From Ornithinimicrobium cavernae (GTDB lineage Bacteria; Actinomycetota; Actinomycetes; Actinomycetales; Dermatophilaceae), in contig NZ_QDDJ01000005.1 in NCBI RefSeq assembly GCF_003121625.1, positions 62,001-126,000 on the forward strand: a stretch of 64,000 nt of DNA, given 5' to 3'. The position numbers and the translations under genes were made by a program. Positions 10,170 to 19,184 of the stretch are shown here, piece by piece. Below the pieces are notes generated by a model. The model made no database searches. It was not told where the DNA came from and saw only the letters and a list, made by a program, of their open reading frames with translations. Numbering within the stretch: position 1 is the stretch's first letter; every line of letters starts with the position of its first letter.

Positions 10170-10175
10170 TACTCT
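10170..10175 (+). promoter_or_regulatory. predicted leaderless -10 element of mutT
   Basis: TACTCT ends 6 bases before the GTG at 10182, with no ribosome site between. This element fixes the proposed mutT start, because the longer upstream ATG frame (10110) would begin before the promoter. Confidence 0.6.
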
Positions 10176-10181
10176 GGCGCA

Positions 10182-10604
10182 GTGACCGATCGACTCGTGG
10201 TGGCGGCGGCCCTCGTCGACAGCCTCGACCGGCCCACCCAGCTGCTGGCGGCGCGGCGCTCGGCGCCGGCCGCACTCGCGGGGCAGTGGGAGTTCCCCGG
10301 CGGCAAGGTCGAGCCGGGGGAGGCCCCGGTGGACGCCCTCCGACGTGAGCTGCAGGAGGAGCTGGGCGTCGGCATACGGCTCGGGAAGCAGATCCCCGGT
10401 CCCCGGGACGGCCGGTGGCCGCTCACGGTCCCCGGCTACACCCTGGCGCTGTGGTGGGCCGTGCCGGTCGGTGAGCCACGTCCCCTGGAGGACCACGACC
10501 TGCTGCGGTGGCTCACCCGCGACGAGCTCGCGACGGTCCCCTGGCTGGAGAGCAACGCCCCCATGGTCGGTGCCGTGAGCACGGAGCTGGTCGCGAAGTC
10601 GTGA
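10182..10604 (+). CDS. mutT: NUDIX hydrolase, MutT-type (8-oxo-dGTP diphosphatase-like)
   Basis: A 140-residue pyrophosphohydrolase that would clear oxidised or other non-canonical nucleoside triphosphates. The complete Nudix box runs from G41 to V63 (GKVEPGEAPVD, then RRELQEELGV). It is preceded by LAGQWEFPGG, the segment typical of true MutT enzymes. The C terminus contains DLLRWLTRDELATVPWL, the MutT-like EL..v.W module. The GTG start is chosen because a -10 hexamer lies 6 bases upstream. It precedes typA by 31 bases on the same strand. Confidence 0.85.
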   Translation: MTDRLVVAAALVDSLDRPTQLLAARRSAPAALAGQWEFPGGKVEPGEAPVDALRRELQEELGVGIRLGKQIPGPRDGRWPLTVPGYTLALWWAVPVGEPRPLEDHDLLRWLTRDELATVPWLESNAPMVGAVSTELVAKS

Positions 10605-10622
10605 GCATGGCCCGTGGGATGC

Positions 10623-10628
10623 GAAAAT
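10623..10628 (+). promoter_or_regulatory. possible leaderless -10 element of typA
   Basis: GAAAAT lies 7 bases before the typA ATG in a locally AT-rich stretch, and no Shine-Dalgarno sequence is present. It is weaker than the other candidates because the first base deviates from TAnnnT. Confidence 0.4.
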
Positions 10629-10635
10629 CATCCTC

Positions 10636-12540
10636 ATGCCCCTGAAGAATCGCGACGACATCCGGAATGTCGCCATCGTTGCCCACGTCGACCACGGGAA
10701 GACCACGCTGGTCGACGCCATGCTGTGGCAGGCCGGCGCGTTCACCGGACACGACGCCGAGTCACACACCGTGGAGCGGGTGATGGACAGCGGTGACCTG
10801 GAGCGTGAGAAGGGCATCACGATCCTGGCCAAGAACACCGCCGTCCACTACAAGGGCGCGGCCGCCCAGGAGCGCGGCCTCGCCGACGGCGTCACCATCA
10901 ACATCATCGACACCCCGGGCCACGCCGACTTCGGCGGCGAGGTGGAACGCGGTCTGTCCATGGTCGACGGGGTGGTCCTGCTCGTGGACGCCTCGGAGGG
11001 GCCGCTGCCGCAGACCCGCTTCGTGCTGCGCAAGGCGCTGGCCGCGCGGATGCCGGTCATCCTGTGCATCAACAAGGTCGACCGCCCCGACTCGCGCATC
11101 GAGGCGGTGACGGAGGAGGTCTACGAGCTCTTCCTCGAGCTGCTCGACGATGCCGGCCAGGGCGAGCAGGGGCTGGAGTTCCCCATCGTCTACGCCTCGG
11201 CCAAGGCCGGCCGGGCGAGCCTGACCCAGCCCGCCGACGGTGAGCAGCCGGACAGCCCGGACCTGGAGCCGCTGTTCAGCACCATCCTGGACACCATCCC
11301 GGCGCCCTCCTACGACCCGGAGGTGCCGCTGCAGGCGCACGTCACCAACCTGGACTCCTCGCCATTCCTCGGCCGGCTGGCCCTCTGCCGCGTCCACTCG
11401 GGCACCATCACCAAGGGGCAGCAGGTCGCGTGGTGCCGCAGCGACGGCAGCATCCAGAAGGTCAAGATCACCGAGCTGATGCTCACCGACGCGCTCGAGC
11501 GGGTGCCCGCGACGAGTGCCGGCCCGGGCGACATCATCGCGATCGCCGGCATCCCCGAGATCACCATCGGTGAGACCCTCGCCGACGTGGACGACCCGCG
11601 CCCGCTGCCGCTCATCACGGTCGACGAGCCGGCGATCAGCATGACGATCGGCACGAACACCTCGCCGCTCGCCGGTCGCGTCAAGGGCGCCAAGGTCACC
11701 GCACGTCTGGTCAAGGACCGGCTGGACAAGGAGCTCATCGGCAACGTCTCGCTGCGGGTCCTGCCCACCGAGCGCCCCGACGCCTGGGAGGTGCAGGGCC
11801 GTGGCGAGCTGGCCCTGGCGATCCTGGTGGAGCAGATGCGCCGCGAGGGCTACGAGCTGACCGTCGGCAAGCCGCAGGTGGTCACGCGCGAGATCGACGG
11901 CAAGCTCCACGAGCCGGTCGAGCGGCTCACGATCGACGCCCCGGAGGAGCACCTCGGCACCATCACCCAGGTGCTCGCGGCCCGCAAGGGGCGGATGGAG
12001 CAGATGTCCAACCACGGCACCGGGTGGATCCGGATGGAGTTCGTCGTGCCCGCCCGCGGGCTCATCGGCTTCCGCACCGAGTTCATGACCGAGACGCGCG
12101 GCACCGGCATCGCCAACCACGTCTTCGACGGCTACGCGCCCTGGTTCGGCGAGATCCGGACCCGGCAGACCGGCTCGCTGGTGTCGGACCGCACCGGGGT
12201 GGCGACGACCTACGCCATGTTCAACCTGCAGGAGCGCGGCTCGATGTTCCTGGAACCCACCACGGAGGTCTACGAGGGCATGATCGTGGGCGAGAACTCG
12301 CGCGCCGACGACATGGACGTCAACATCACCAAGGAGCGCAAGCTCACCAACGTCCGGTCCGCCGGAGCCGACGTCCTGGAGTGGCTCATCCCGCCGCGCA
12401 AGCTGTCCCTCGAGCAGTCGCTGGAGTTCTGCCGCGAGGACGAGTGCGTCGAGGTCACCCCGGAGGCCGTGCGGATCCGCAAGGTCGTCCTGGACCAGAC
12501 GGAGCGGGCCCGCACCGCCGCGCGGGCCCGGAGGCCGTGA
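10636..12540 (+). CDS. typA: translational GTPase TypA/BipA
   Basis: A 634-residue ribosome-associated GTPase involved in ribosome assembly and stress or cold adaptation. G1 is AHVDHGKTT (16-24), G3 [14 protein letters not shown] (about 94-107) and G4 INKVDRPD (about 147-154). Elongation-factor domains II, III and V follow, then the BipA-specific C-terminal domain with [14 protein letters not shown] and the terminal [16 protein letters not shown]. Length matches the family. Its stop overlaps the mshB start as GTGA, so the two are probably cotranslated. Confidence 0.96.
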   Translation: MPLKNRDDIRNVAIVAHVDHGKTTLVDAMLWQAGAFTGHDAESHTVERVMDSGDLEREKGITILAKNTAVHYKGAAAQERGLADGVTINIIDTPGHADFGGEVERGLSMVDGVVLLVDASEGPLPQTRFVLRKALAARMPVILCINKVDRPDSRIEAVTEEVYELFLELLDDAGQGEQGLEFPIVYASAKAGRASLTQPADGEQPDSPDLEPLFSTILDTIPAPSYDPEVPLQAHVTNLDSSPFLGRLALCRVHSGTITKGQQVAWCRSDGSIQKVKITELMLTDALERVPATSAGPGDIIAIAGIPEITIGETLADVDDPRPLPLITVDEPAISMTIGTNTSPLAGRVKGAKVTARLVKDRLDKELIGNVSLRVLPTERPDAWEVQGRGELALAILVEQMRREGYELTVGKPQVVTREIDGKLHEPVERLTIDAPEEHLGTITQVLAARKGRMEQMSNHGTGWIRMEFVVPARGLIGFRTEFMTETRGTGIANHVFDGYAPWFGEIRTRQTGSLVSDRTGVATTYAMFNLQERGSMFLEPTTEVYEGMIVGENSRADDMDVNITKERKLTNVRSAGADVLEWLIPPRKLSLEQSLEFCREDECVEVTPEAVRIRKVVLDQTERARTAARARRP

Positions 12541-13421
12541 CCAGGCCGTCCCCGGGCGCGGCCCTGGCCGACCCCGGGGGCCGTCGGCTCCGGGTCGTGG
12601 CGGTGCACGCCCACCCGGACGACGAGACGCTGGCCACCGGTGTCGCACTGGCCCACCACGTCGCCCGCGGCGACGTGGTGCACGTCATCACCTGCACGCT
12701 CGGTGAGGAGGGCGAGGTCATCCCCTCGGACCTCGCCCACCTGGAGGGCGACCCCGCGCTGGGGCCGCACCGCGCCGGGGAGCTGGACCGGGCGATGGCC
12801 GAGCTGGGGGTGGAGCACAGCTACCTCGCGGCCGGCGCGAGCCGCGACAGCAAGCCGCGCTGGCGGGACAGCGGCATGGCCGGGTCACCGGCGGCCGCGC
12901 ACCCCCGCGCGTTCGCCGGTGCCTCCGTCGCCGAGGCGGCCGAGCTGCTCGCAGAGCGGCTCGCGCTGCTGCTGCCGGACCTCGTCCTCACCTACGACGC
13001 CCAGGGCGGCTACGGCCACCCCGACCACATCCAGACCCACCGGGTCACCGTGGCCGCGGTCGCCTCGCTCCCCGAACGGGTCCGACCCCGGCTGTATGCC
13101 GTGCTGACCCCTCGGTCGTGGGCGCGCGAGGACCGGGCCTGGCTGGCCGAGCACGTGCCGGCCAACGGCCTGTCCGTCCCGGCTGCCGACGACCCGTTCC
13201 CCCCGTCCGTGGTGGACGACGACCTGGTCACCCACGAGGTGGTGGACCCGGCCGTGCTCGCCGCACAGGTCAGGGCCCTGCGCCAGCACGTCACCCAGGT
13301 GACGGTCCTGGAGGACGCCCCCGCCCCCTACTACGCGCTGTCCAACGACATCGCGGCGCGGCTCGCCGGGCGTGAGGGCTACACCGAGCTGGACCCGCGG
13401 ACCGGTGACCTCATCCGGTGA
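12537..13421 (+). CDS. mshB: PIG-L deacetylase, MshB type (mycothiol biosynthesis)
   Basis: A 294-residue zinc deacetylase expected to remove the acetyl group from GlcNAc-Ins in mycothiol synthesis. AHPDDE at 25-30 provides His26 and Asp29 as zinc ligands with Asp28 as general base. YGHPDHIQTH at 159-168 provides the third zinc ligand, His161 or His164. The family block TCTLGEEGEVIPSDLAHLEG (53-72) and the C-terminal YYALSNDIAARLAGREGY are as in mycobacterial MshB. The GTG at 12537 overlaps the typA stop by 4 bases. The related conjugate amidase Mca is the main alternative, but the length and C terminus favour MshB. Confidence 0.88.
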   Translation: MTRPSPGAALADPGGRRLRVVAVHAHPDDETLATGVALAHHVARGDVVHVITCTLGEEGEVIPSDLAHLEGDPALGPHRAGELDRAMAELGVEHSYLAAGASRDSKPRWRDSGMAGSPAAAHPRAFAGASVAEAAELLAERLALLLPDLVLTYDAQGGYGHPDHIQTHRVTVAAVASLPERVRPRLYAVLTPRSWAREDRAWLAEHVPANGLSVPAADDPFPPSVVDDDLVTHEVVDPAVLAAQVRALRQHVTQVTVLEDAPAPYYALSNDIAARLAGREGYTELDPRTGDLIR

Positions 13422-13467
13422 GGCACGATGGGGTCCGGGGACGCGAGCAGTGCTGAGAGGAGCTGGT

Positions 13468-13983
13468 GTGGTCGATGACCCGGGCGTTGCGCCGCTGCCC
13501 GTCGACCCCCAGGCCTACCGCCGTGCCATCGGCCGCTTCGCGACCGGGGTCACCGTGGCCACGACCTTCGCGGGTCGCCACGACCACGCCATGACGGCCA
13601 ACTCGATCACCAGCGTCTCCCTCGACCCGGTGCTCATGCTCATCTCCGTCGAGCAGTCGGCCCGGTGGCACCAGGCGGTCCTGGACTCGGGGGTCTGGGG
13701 CATCAGCATCCTGGCCCACGGTGCCCGGGCGACCGCCTCCTGGCTCAGCACCCCGGGGCGGCCCCTGCATGCACAGCTGGACCGGGTGGCCCACCACCGC
13801 GGGGCGGCGACCGGGGTCGCGCTCCTCGACGGTGCCCTGGCCATGTTCGAGTGCCGCACCACGGGCGTGCACGCCGCCGGCGACCACAGCCTCGTGGTCG
13901 GCGAGGTCGTCGGCCTGGAGGTCCCACCGCGGGTGGACCCCGCCCTGGTCTACTACCGGGGCCGCTACGGACAGCTCGACTGA
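13468..13983 (+). CDS. flavin reductase family protein (FMN-binding split barrel)
   Basis: A 171-residue protein of the flavin reductase-like/HpaC family, which reduces FMN or FAD with NAD(P)H, often for a partner monooxygenase. The core motifs are YRRAIGRFATGVTVATT (N terminus), AMTANSITSVSLDPVLMLISV (flavin binding) and the C-terminal GDHSLVVGEVVGLEV followed by YYRGRYGQL. GTG at 13468 follows GAGAGGAG by about 5 bases. No monooxygenase gene is adjacent, so its partner is unknown. Confidence 0.88.
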   Translation: MVDDPGVAPLPVDPQAYRRAIGRFATGVTVATTFAGRHDHAMTANSITSVSLDPVLMLISVEQSARWHQAVLDSGVWGISILAHGARATASWLSTPGRPLHAQLDRVAHHRGAATGVALLDGALAMFECRTTGVHAAGDHSLVVGEVVGLEVPPRVDPALVYYRGRYGQLD

Positions 13984-13993
13984 CACCGGCGCG

Positions 13994-14788
13994 GTGGTGG
14001 GTGTGGACGGGCGGGCAGCCGACGGGAGCGCTGGTGACGCTGACTACGGCAGGATCGGCACGGCATACGGCGACTATCGGCGACCGGACCCCCGCCTGGC
14101 GCGCGCCCTCACCGCCGCCGTCGGAGGGGCACGTCGGGTTCTCAACGTCGGTGCCGGCACCGGGTCCTACGAGCCGGTCGACCGCCGGGTCACGGCGGTC
14201 GAACCCTCCGCCGCCATGCGCGCCCAGCGACCAGCGCACCTGTCACCGGCGGTCGACGCCACCGCGGAGGACCTGCCCTTCCCGGACGACGCGTTCGACG
14301 CGGCCCTGACCACCTTCAGCGTCCACCAGTGGCAGGACCTGTCGGCCGGCCTGCGCGAGGTCCGCAGGGTGACCCGCGGCCCTGTCGTGGTGCTGACCTG
14401 CGACCCCGACCTGCTCGACCGGTTCTGGCTCGCCGACTACGCCCCCGAGGTCATCGCCACCGAGGCGCGGCGCTACCCGCCCCTGCACCGGGTGACCGAG
14501 GGACTCGGTGGTCGCACCACCAGCACGCTCGTGCCGATCCCGCTCGACTGCACCGACGGGTTCAACGAGGCCTACTACGGCCGCCCCGAGAGGCTGCTCG
14601 ACCCCGGGGCGCGCCGCGCCTGCTCGGCGTGGAGCTTCGTGGGGGAGGACGTGCACGAGCGGTTCACCGCCGACCTGACGCGCGACCTCGCGACCGGGGC
14701 GTGGGACCGGCACCACGGCCATCTGCGGAGCCAGCCGGTGTTCGAGGGGTCCCTGGTCCTGGTCGTGTCCGAGCCGGTGGCCTCCTGA
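13994..14788 (+). CDS. class I SAM-dependent methyltransferase
   Basis: A protein of about 264 residues with a UbiE/type-11 methyltransferase domain. Motif I is RRVLNVGAGTGSYEP, followed by VTAVEPSAAMRAQRP (motif II), LPFPDDAFDAALTTFSVHQW (motif III) and REVRRVTRGPVVVLTCDP. The N-terminal tag DYGRIGTAYGDYRRPDPRLA is common in actinobacterial members that methylate small molecules. The exact start is uncertain: GTG codons at 13994, 13997 and 14003 are all in frame just after the flavin reductase stop and none has a good ribosome site. The substrate is not predictable. Confidence 0.8.
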   Translation: MVGVDGRAADGSAGDADYGRIGTAYGDYRRPDPRLARALTAAVGGARRVLNVGAGTGSYEPVDRRVTAVEPSAAMRAQRPAHLSPAVDATAEDLPFPDDAFDAALTTFSVHQWQDLSAGLREVRRVTRGPVVVLTCDPDLLDRFWLADYAPEVIATEARRYPPLHRVTEGLGGRTTSTLVPIPLDCTDGFNEAYYGRPERLLDPGARRACSAWSFVGEDVHERFTADLTRDLATGAWDRHHGHLRSQPVFEGSLVLVVSEPVAS

Positions 14789-15170
14789 GACCGTGCCCAC
14801 GCACACCCGGGCCGGCACGCCGTCCGTGGCGCACGCCACGCGCACCCGGCCCGGCACGCCGTGTGCAGGTTCTCGAGGGGGAGGGAAGGGCGGATACGCC
14901 GAGCGGTGGCCCGCGGAGGGATGGGACCCAGGCAGGGCCTGCGGTGGGGGACAGGCGTGCACCCCGCCACCCGACCGCCTCACACGCGGCGCTGGGCGGG
15001 TGGTGCAGGTGGCGTGAGTATGCGCGGGAGTGCCGAGGGTGTCGGGGCTATGCTCGAAAGTCACAGCACGGGCCGTCGTTCGCATGGATAACCGGCGACC
15101 CGGGTGCCACCGAACCATGCACCGTGCGGTCACCGTCGTCCGCACGGCCACGGCCGGAGGGAGCACTCCG
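14789..15170 (+). other. 382-base non-coding stretch before the xdh operon
   Basis: No convincing gene is present. It holds a 23-base direct repeat (14801-14823 and 14840-14862, 21 of 23 matches). The 16-base spacer contains the inverted repeat GTGGCG-CA-CGCCAC. TATGCT at 15049-15054 is a plausible -10 element, giving xdhA a leader of about 110 bases. The function of the repeats is unknown; an operator for the xdh genes is possible. Confidence 0.45.
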
Positions 15171-16721
15171 TTGGGCTCGACCGAGATCACCGTCAACGGC
15201 GCGAGCCGTCCCTGCCTGACCGGGCCCCACACCAGCCTCCTCGACTGGCTCCGCGAGCAGGGCTGGACCGGCGCCAAGGAGGGCTGCGCCGAGGGGGAGT
15301 GCGGAGCGTGCGCGGTGCTCGTCGCCCGCCCCGACGGTCCCGGCCGGACGCGGTGGGTCGCGGTGAACTCCTGTCTCCCACCCGCGCTCGCGCTGGATGG
15401 TCAGGAGGTCGTCACGGCCGAGGGCCTGGGCTCCCCGCCGGGGCCGAGCGGCGCGGCAGCGCTGCACCCGGTGCAGCGCGAGCTCGCAGACCGCGGTGGG
15501 TCGCAGTGCGGCTACTGCACGCCCGGGTTCGTGTGCGCGATGGCTGCCGAGTTCTACCGTCCGGAGCGTGCGGGGGCCAGCACCCAGACTGCCGGGACGG
15601 AGAGCCTCCGCGCCGGGGACCGCCCGGACGAGCACGGACCCAACGGGTTCGACCTGCACGCCCTGAGCGGCAACCTGTGCCGGTGCACCGGCTACCGGCC
15701 CATCCGCGACGCCGCCTACGCCCTCGGCGACCCGGACCCGACGGACGCGCTCGCCCTGCGCCGGGAGCAGACCGCCCCCGCGCCGGCAGCGACCCGGGTG
15801 ACCTCCGGGCAGGGGGAGTTTGTGCGGCCGAACGACCTGCCGGAGCTGCTCCACCTCGTCGGGGAGGCACCCGACGCCGTGCTCATGGCCGGCGCCACCG
15901 ACGCGGGCGTCGAGCGCCACCTGGGACACGCCAGGCCGCCGCTGGTGCTCGCGATCGATCACCTGGAGGAGCTCCGGGGCCTGGACCTCACGTCGGATGC
16001 GGTCGAGATCGGTGCCGCCCTCACCCTCAGCGAGATCGAGCGGTCCCTGGCCGGGCGCGTGCCGCTGCTGGACCAGCTGTTCCCACAGTTCGCCTCCCGC
16101 CTGATCCGCAATGGCGCCACCCTGGGCGGGAACCTCGGCACGGGGTCACCGATCGGGGACGCCGCACCCGTGCTGCTGGCGCTGGACGCCACCCTGCTGC
16201 TGTCATCCGCTGCGGGCGAGCGGACTGTGGCCCTAGCCGACTACTTCACCGGCTACCGGCAGAGCGTCCGCGCGCCCGGCGAGCTCATCCGCGCGGTGCG
16301 GATCCCCCTGCCACCGGCACCACACGCGGCCTTCTACAAGATGGCCAAGCGCAGGTTCGACGACATCTCCTCGGTCGCCGTGGCCATCGCCGTGCGCCTG
16401 GAGGCAGGCGCGGTCGCCTCGGTCCGGATCGGCCTGGGCGGGGTGGCCGCGACACCGGTCCGGGCGCTGGCCACCGAGGAGACGCTCACTGGACGGACCT
16501 GGGACACCACCACCGTGGCGCGTGCGGCGGACGTGCTCGCGGGCGAGGGCACGCCGTTGGACGACCACCGCGCCAGTGCCCGTTACCGCCGCGCGATGCT
16601 CGAGCAGGCCCTGCTGCGCTTCCATGTCGAGCACCCGCGGTCCGATTCTCCCCACAAAGCCGCGACAGGCGGTCCGAACGTCCCCAAGAATGGGTGGGAC
16701 ACGGGGGAGGTGACGCGGTGA
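15171..16721 (+). CDS. xdhA: xanthine dehydrogenase small subunit (2Fe-2S clusters plus FAD)
   Basis: A 516-residue electron-transfer subunit of xanthine dehydrogenase. Cys39, 44, 47 and 68 bind the plant-type 2Fe-2S cluster; Cys113, 116, 170 and 172 bind the second. An FAD domain (about 205-380, with NGATLGGNLGTGSPIGDAAP) and a CO_deh_flav_C domain follow. The distance between Cys116 and Cys170 is about 22 residues longer than the usual CxxC-x31-CxC, from a Ser/Arg/Asp-rich insertion at about 133-160. TTG at 15171 is chosen because GGAGGGAG lies 7 bases upstream; in-frame ATGs further up lack a ribosome site. It overlaps xdhB by 4 bases (GTGA). Confidence 0.9.
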   Translation: MGSTEITVNGASRPCLTGPHTSLLDWLREQGWTGAKEGCAEGECGACAVLVARPDGPGRTRWVAVNSCLPPALALDGQEVVTAEGLGSPPGPSGAAALHPVQRELADRGGSQCGYCTPGFVCAMAAEFYRPERAGASTQTAGTESLRAGDRPDEHGPNGFDLHALSGNLCRCTGYRPIRDAAYALGDPDPTDALALRREQTAPAPAATRVTSGQGEFVRPNDLPELLHLVGEAPDAVLMAGATDAGVERHLGHARPPLVLAIDHLEELRGLDLTSDAVEIGAALTLSEIERSLAGRVPLLDQLFPQFASRLIRNGATLGGNLGTGSPIGDAAPVLLALDATLLLSSAAGERTVALADYFTGYRQSVRAPGELIRAVRIPLPPAPHAAFYKMAKRRFDDISSVAVAIAVRLEAGAVASVRIGLGGVAATPVRALATEETLTGRTWDTTTVARAADVLAGEGTPLDDHRASARYRRAMLEQALLRFHVEHPRSDSPHKAATGGPNVPKNGWDTGEVTR

Positions 16722-19183
16722 GCACGCCACTGTCCCGGCGGCCGCCGCAGGCCGTCGTTGGCCACACCGTCGCGCACGAGAGCGCCGAGCTGCACGTCAC
16801 GGGCGCCGCCCTCTACACCGACGACCTCGTGGGGCGCACGGCCGCGGTGCTGCACGCCTGGCCCGTGCAGGCCCCCCACACCCACGCCCGGGTGACCGGG
16901 CTGAGGACCGACCCGGCCCTCGGCATACCCGGTGTCGTGCGGGTGCTCACCGCCGCCGACGTGCCGGGGACCAACGACGCCGGGGTGAAGCAGGACGAGC
17001 CGCTCTTCCCCGACGAGGTCATGTATCACGGGCACGCCGTGTGCTGGGTGCTGGGCGAGACGCTCGAGGCCGCCCGACTGGGTGCCGAGGCCGTCGAGGT
17101 GACCTACGAGCCGCTGCCGTCGGTGCTCACCCTCGCCGAGGCCATCGCGCAGGAGTCGTTCCAGGGGACCGCGCGCACGGTCGCCCGCGGTGACGCCGCG
17201 GCCGGGCTCGAGCGGTCGGTCCACCGGTTCCGCGGCGAGCTCGAGATCGGTGGTCAGGAGCACTTCTACCTGGAGACCCACGCCGCGCTCGCGAGCCTCG
17301 ACGACGGCGGCCAGGTGTTCGTGCAGAGCAGCACCCAGCACCCCTCGGAGACGCAGGAGATCGTCGCGCACGTGCTCGGCCTGCGCAGTCACGAGGTGAC
17401 CGTCCAGTGCCTGCGGATGGGCGGCGGGTTCGGCGGCAAGGAGATGCAGCCGCACGGCCTGGCGGCGGTCGCGGCCCTCGGCGCGGTGCTCACCGGCCGC
17501 CCGGTCCGGTTGCGGCTCAACCGCACCCAGGACATCACCATGACCGGCAAGCGGCACCCCTTCCACGCCTCGTGGGAGGTCGGCTTCGATGCCGACGGCC
17601 GGCTGCAGGCGCTCCGGGCGACCCTGACCTCCGACGGCGGCTGGTCCCTGGACCTGTCGGAGGCCGTGCTCGCCCGCGCGCTGTGTCACGTGGACAACGC
17701 CTACTTCGTGCCGGACGTGGAGCTGCACGGCCGCATCGCCCGGACGCACAAGACCTCACAGACGGCGTTCCGCGGGTTCGGCGGGCCGCAGGGCATGCTC
17801 GTGCTCGAGGACATCCTCGGGCGGTGCGCACCCGCCCTGGGCCTCGACCCCACGGAGCTGCGGCGGCGCAACCTCTACCGACCGGGGCAGAGCACGCCCT
17901 ACGGCCAACCGGTCCGGCACGCCGAGCGCCTCCCGGCCGTCCTGGACGAGGTGACGCAGCGCGCCGACCTGGCCACACGGCATACCGAGATCGCGGCGTT
18001 CAACACCGCCCACCCGCACCGCAAGCGCGGGATCGCCTGCACGCCCGTCAAGTTCGGCATCTCCTTCAACCTCACCGCCTTCAACCAGGCCGGGGCGCTC
18101 GTCCACGTCTACAAGGACGGGTCGGTGCTGATCAACCACGGTGGCACCGAGATGGGCCAGGGACTGCACACCAAGATGCGGCAGGTGGCCGCCACCGCCC
18201 TCGGGGTGCCCCTCGGCGCCGTCCGGCTCGCGCCCACCCGCACCGACAAGGTGCCCAACACCTCGGCGACCGCCGCGAGCTCGGGGTCGGACCTGAACGG
18301 CGGCGCGGTCAAGGACGCCTGCGAGCAGATCCGTGACCGGCTGACGGTCGTGGCCGCCGACCTGCTCGGCGTCGACCCCGGGGAGGTCGACGTCAGCGAC
18401 GGCACCGTGAGCGGTGGTGGACGGAGCGTGCCGTGGCCCGAGCTGGTGCGGGAGGCCTACCTGCGGCGGGTGCAGCTGTTCGCCGCCGGCTACTACCGCA
18501 CCGAGGGGCTGCACTGGGACGCCACCCGGATGCAGGGCGAGCCGTTCAAGTACTTCGCCTACGGCGCCGCCGTGTCCGAGGTCGAGGTGGACGGTTTCAC
18601 GGGCGCCTACACGTTCCTGCGCACCGACATCGTCCACGACGTCGGTGACAGTCTCTCCCCGCTGGTCGACCTCGGCCAGATCGAGGGCGGCTTCGTCCAG
18701 GGCGTCGGGTGGCTGACGCTGGAGGACCTGCGGTGGGACACCTCCGACGGCGACGGCCGGGGCCGGCTCGCCACCCGTGCGGCCAGCACCTACAAGCTGC
18801 CGTCCTTCTCCGAGCTGCCCGCCGAGCTGAACGTGCACCTGCTCGAGCACGCCACCGAGGACGGCGCGGTCTACGGCTCCAAGGCGGTGGGGGAGCCGCC
18901 CCTGATGCTCGCGTTCAGCGTGCGGGAGGCGCTGCGGCAGGCCGTCGCGGCGTTCGGCCCTGCCGGCCACGTCGTCGAGCTGGCCTGCCCGTCCACCCCC
19001 GAGGCCGTGTTCTGGGCTGTCCAGGCCGCTCGCCGGGCCCGTGGGGCCCCGACGGTGCCGGACGGTGCCGGTGCCCGCGGTGACCGGCAGCCGGTCGACG
19101 GGCACAGCCCGGGGCCGTATGCCGAGGCGCACCCCTCCGTCAGCTCCCCCGAGCCGCTGGTCACCCGCCGGACGGTGGACTGA
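16718..19183 (+). CDS. xdhB: xanthine dehydrogenase molybdenum-binding subunit
   Basis: An 821-residue catalytic subunit that hydroxylates hypoxanthine and xanthine at the molybdopterin centre. The order of motifs is canonical: GGQEHFYLETHAALA, RMGGGFGGKEMQ, KTSQTAFRGFGGPQGM (substrate-positioning Arg), GGTEMGQGLHTKM, SGSDLNGGAVKDAC and near the C terminus KAVGEPPLMLAFSVREAL, whose Glu is the catalytic base of the family. Residues after about 790 form a short unstructured tail. GTG at 16718 overlaps the xdhA stop, with a GGGGGAGG ribosome site inside xdhA. Xanthine as substrate is inferred from motif agreement and the xdhC neighbour. Confidence 0.92.
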   Translation: MSTPLSRRPPQAVVGHTVAHESAELHVTGAALYTDDLVGRTAAVLHAWPVQAPHTHARVTGLRTDPALGIPGVVRVLTAADVPGTNDAGVKQDEPLFPDEVMYHGHAVCWVLGETLEAARLGAEAVEVTYEPLPSVLTLAEAIAQESFQGTARTVARGDAAAGLERSVHRFRGELEIGGQEHFYLETHAALASLDDGGQVFVQSSTQHPSETQEIVAHVLGLRSHEVTVQCLRMGGGFGGKEMQPHGLAAVAALGAVLTGRPVRLRLNRTQDITMTGKRHPFHASWEVGFDADGRLQALRATLTSDGGWSLDLSEAVLARALCHVDNAYFVPDVELHGRIARTHKTSQTAFRGFGGPQGMLVLEDILGRCAPALGLDPTELRRRNLYRPGQSTPYGQPVRHAERLPAVLDEVTQRADLATRHTEIAAFNTAHPHRKRGIACTPVKFGISFNLTAFNQAGALVHVYKDGSVLINHGGTEMGQGLHTKMRQVAATALGVPLGAVRLAPTRTDKVPNTSATAASSGSDLNGGAVKDACEQIRDRLTVVAADLLGVDPGEVDVSDGTVSGGGRSVPWPELVREAYLRRVQLFAAGYYRTEGLHWDATRMQGEPFKYFAYGAAVSEVEVDGFTGAYTFLRTDIVHDVGDSLSPLVDLGQIEGGFVQGVGWLTLEDLRWDTSDGDGRGRLATRAASTYKLPSFSELPAELNVHLLEHATEDGAVYGSKAVGEPPLMLAFSVREALRQAVAAFGPAGHVVELACPSTPEAVFWAVQAARRARGAPTVPDGAGARGDRQPVDGHSPGPYAEAHPSVSSPEPLVTRRTVD

Positions 19184-19184
19184 G

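Noticed and set aside
10762-12648. 628-codon minus-strand frame opposite typA
   Set aside because: Antisense shadow of a full-length TypA; no domain seen.
15055-15170. Riboswitch in the xdhA leader
   Set aside because: I could not recognise any known aptamer consensus; the 110-base leader may still be regulatory.
15104-16717. Extension of the xdhB frame 538 codons upstream
   Set aside because: It overlaps xdhA in another frame, and the GTG at 16718 has a good ribosome site and the usual 4-base overlap.
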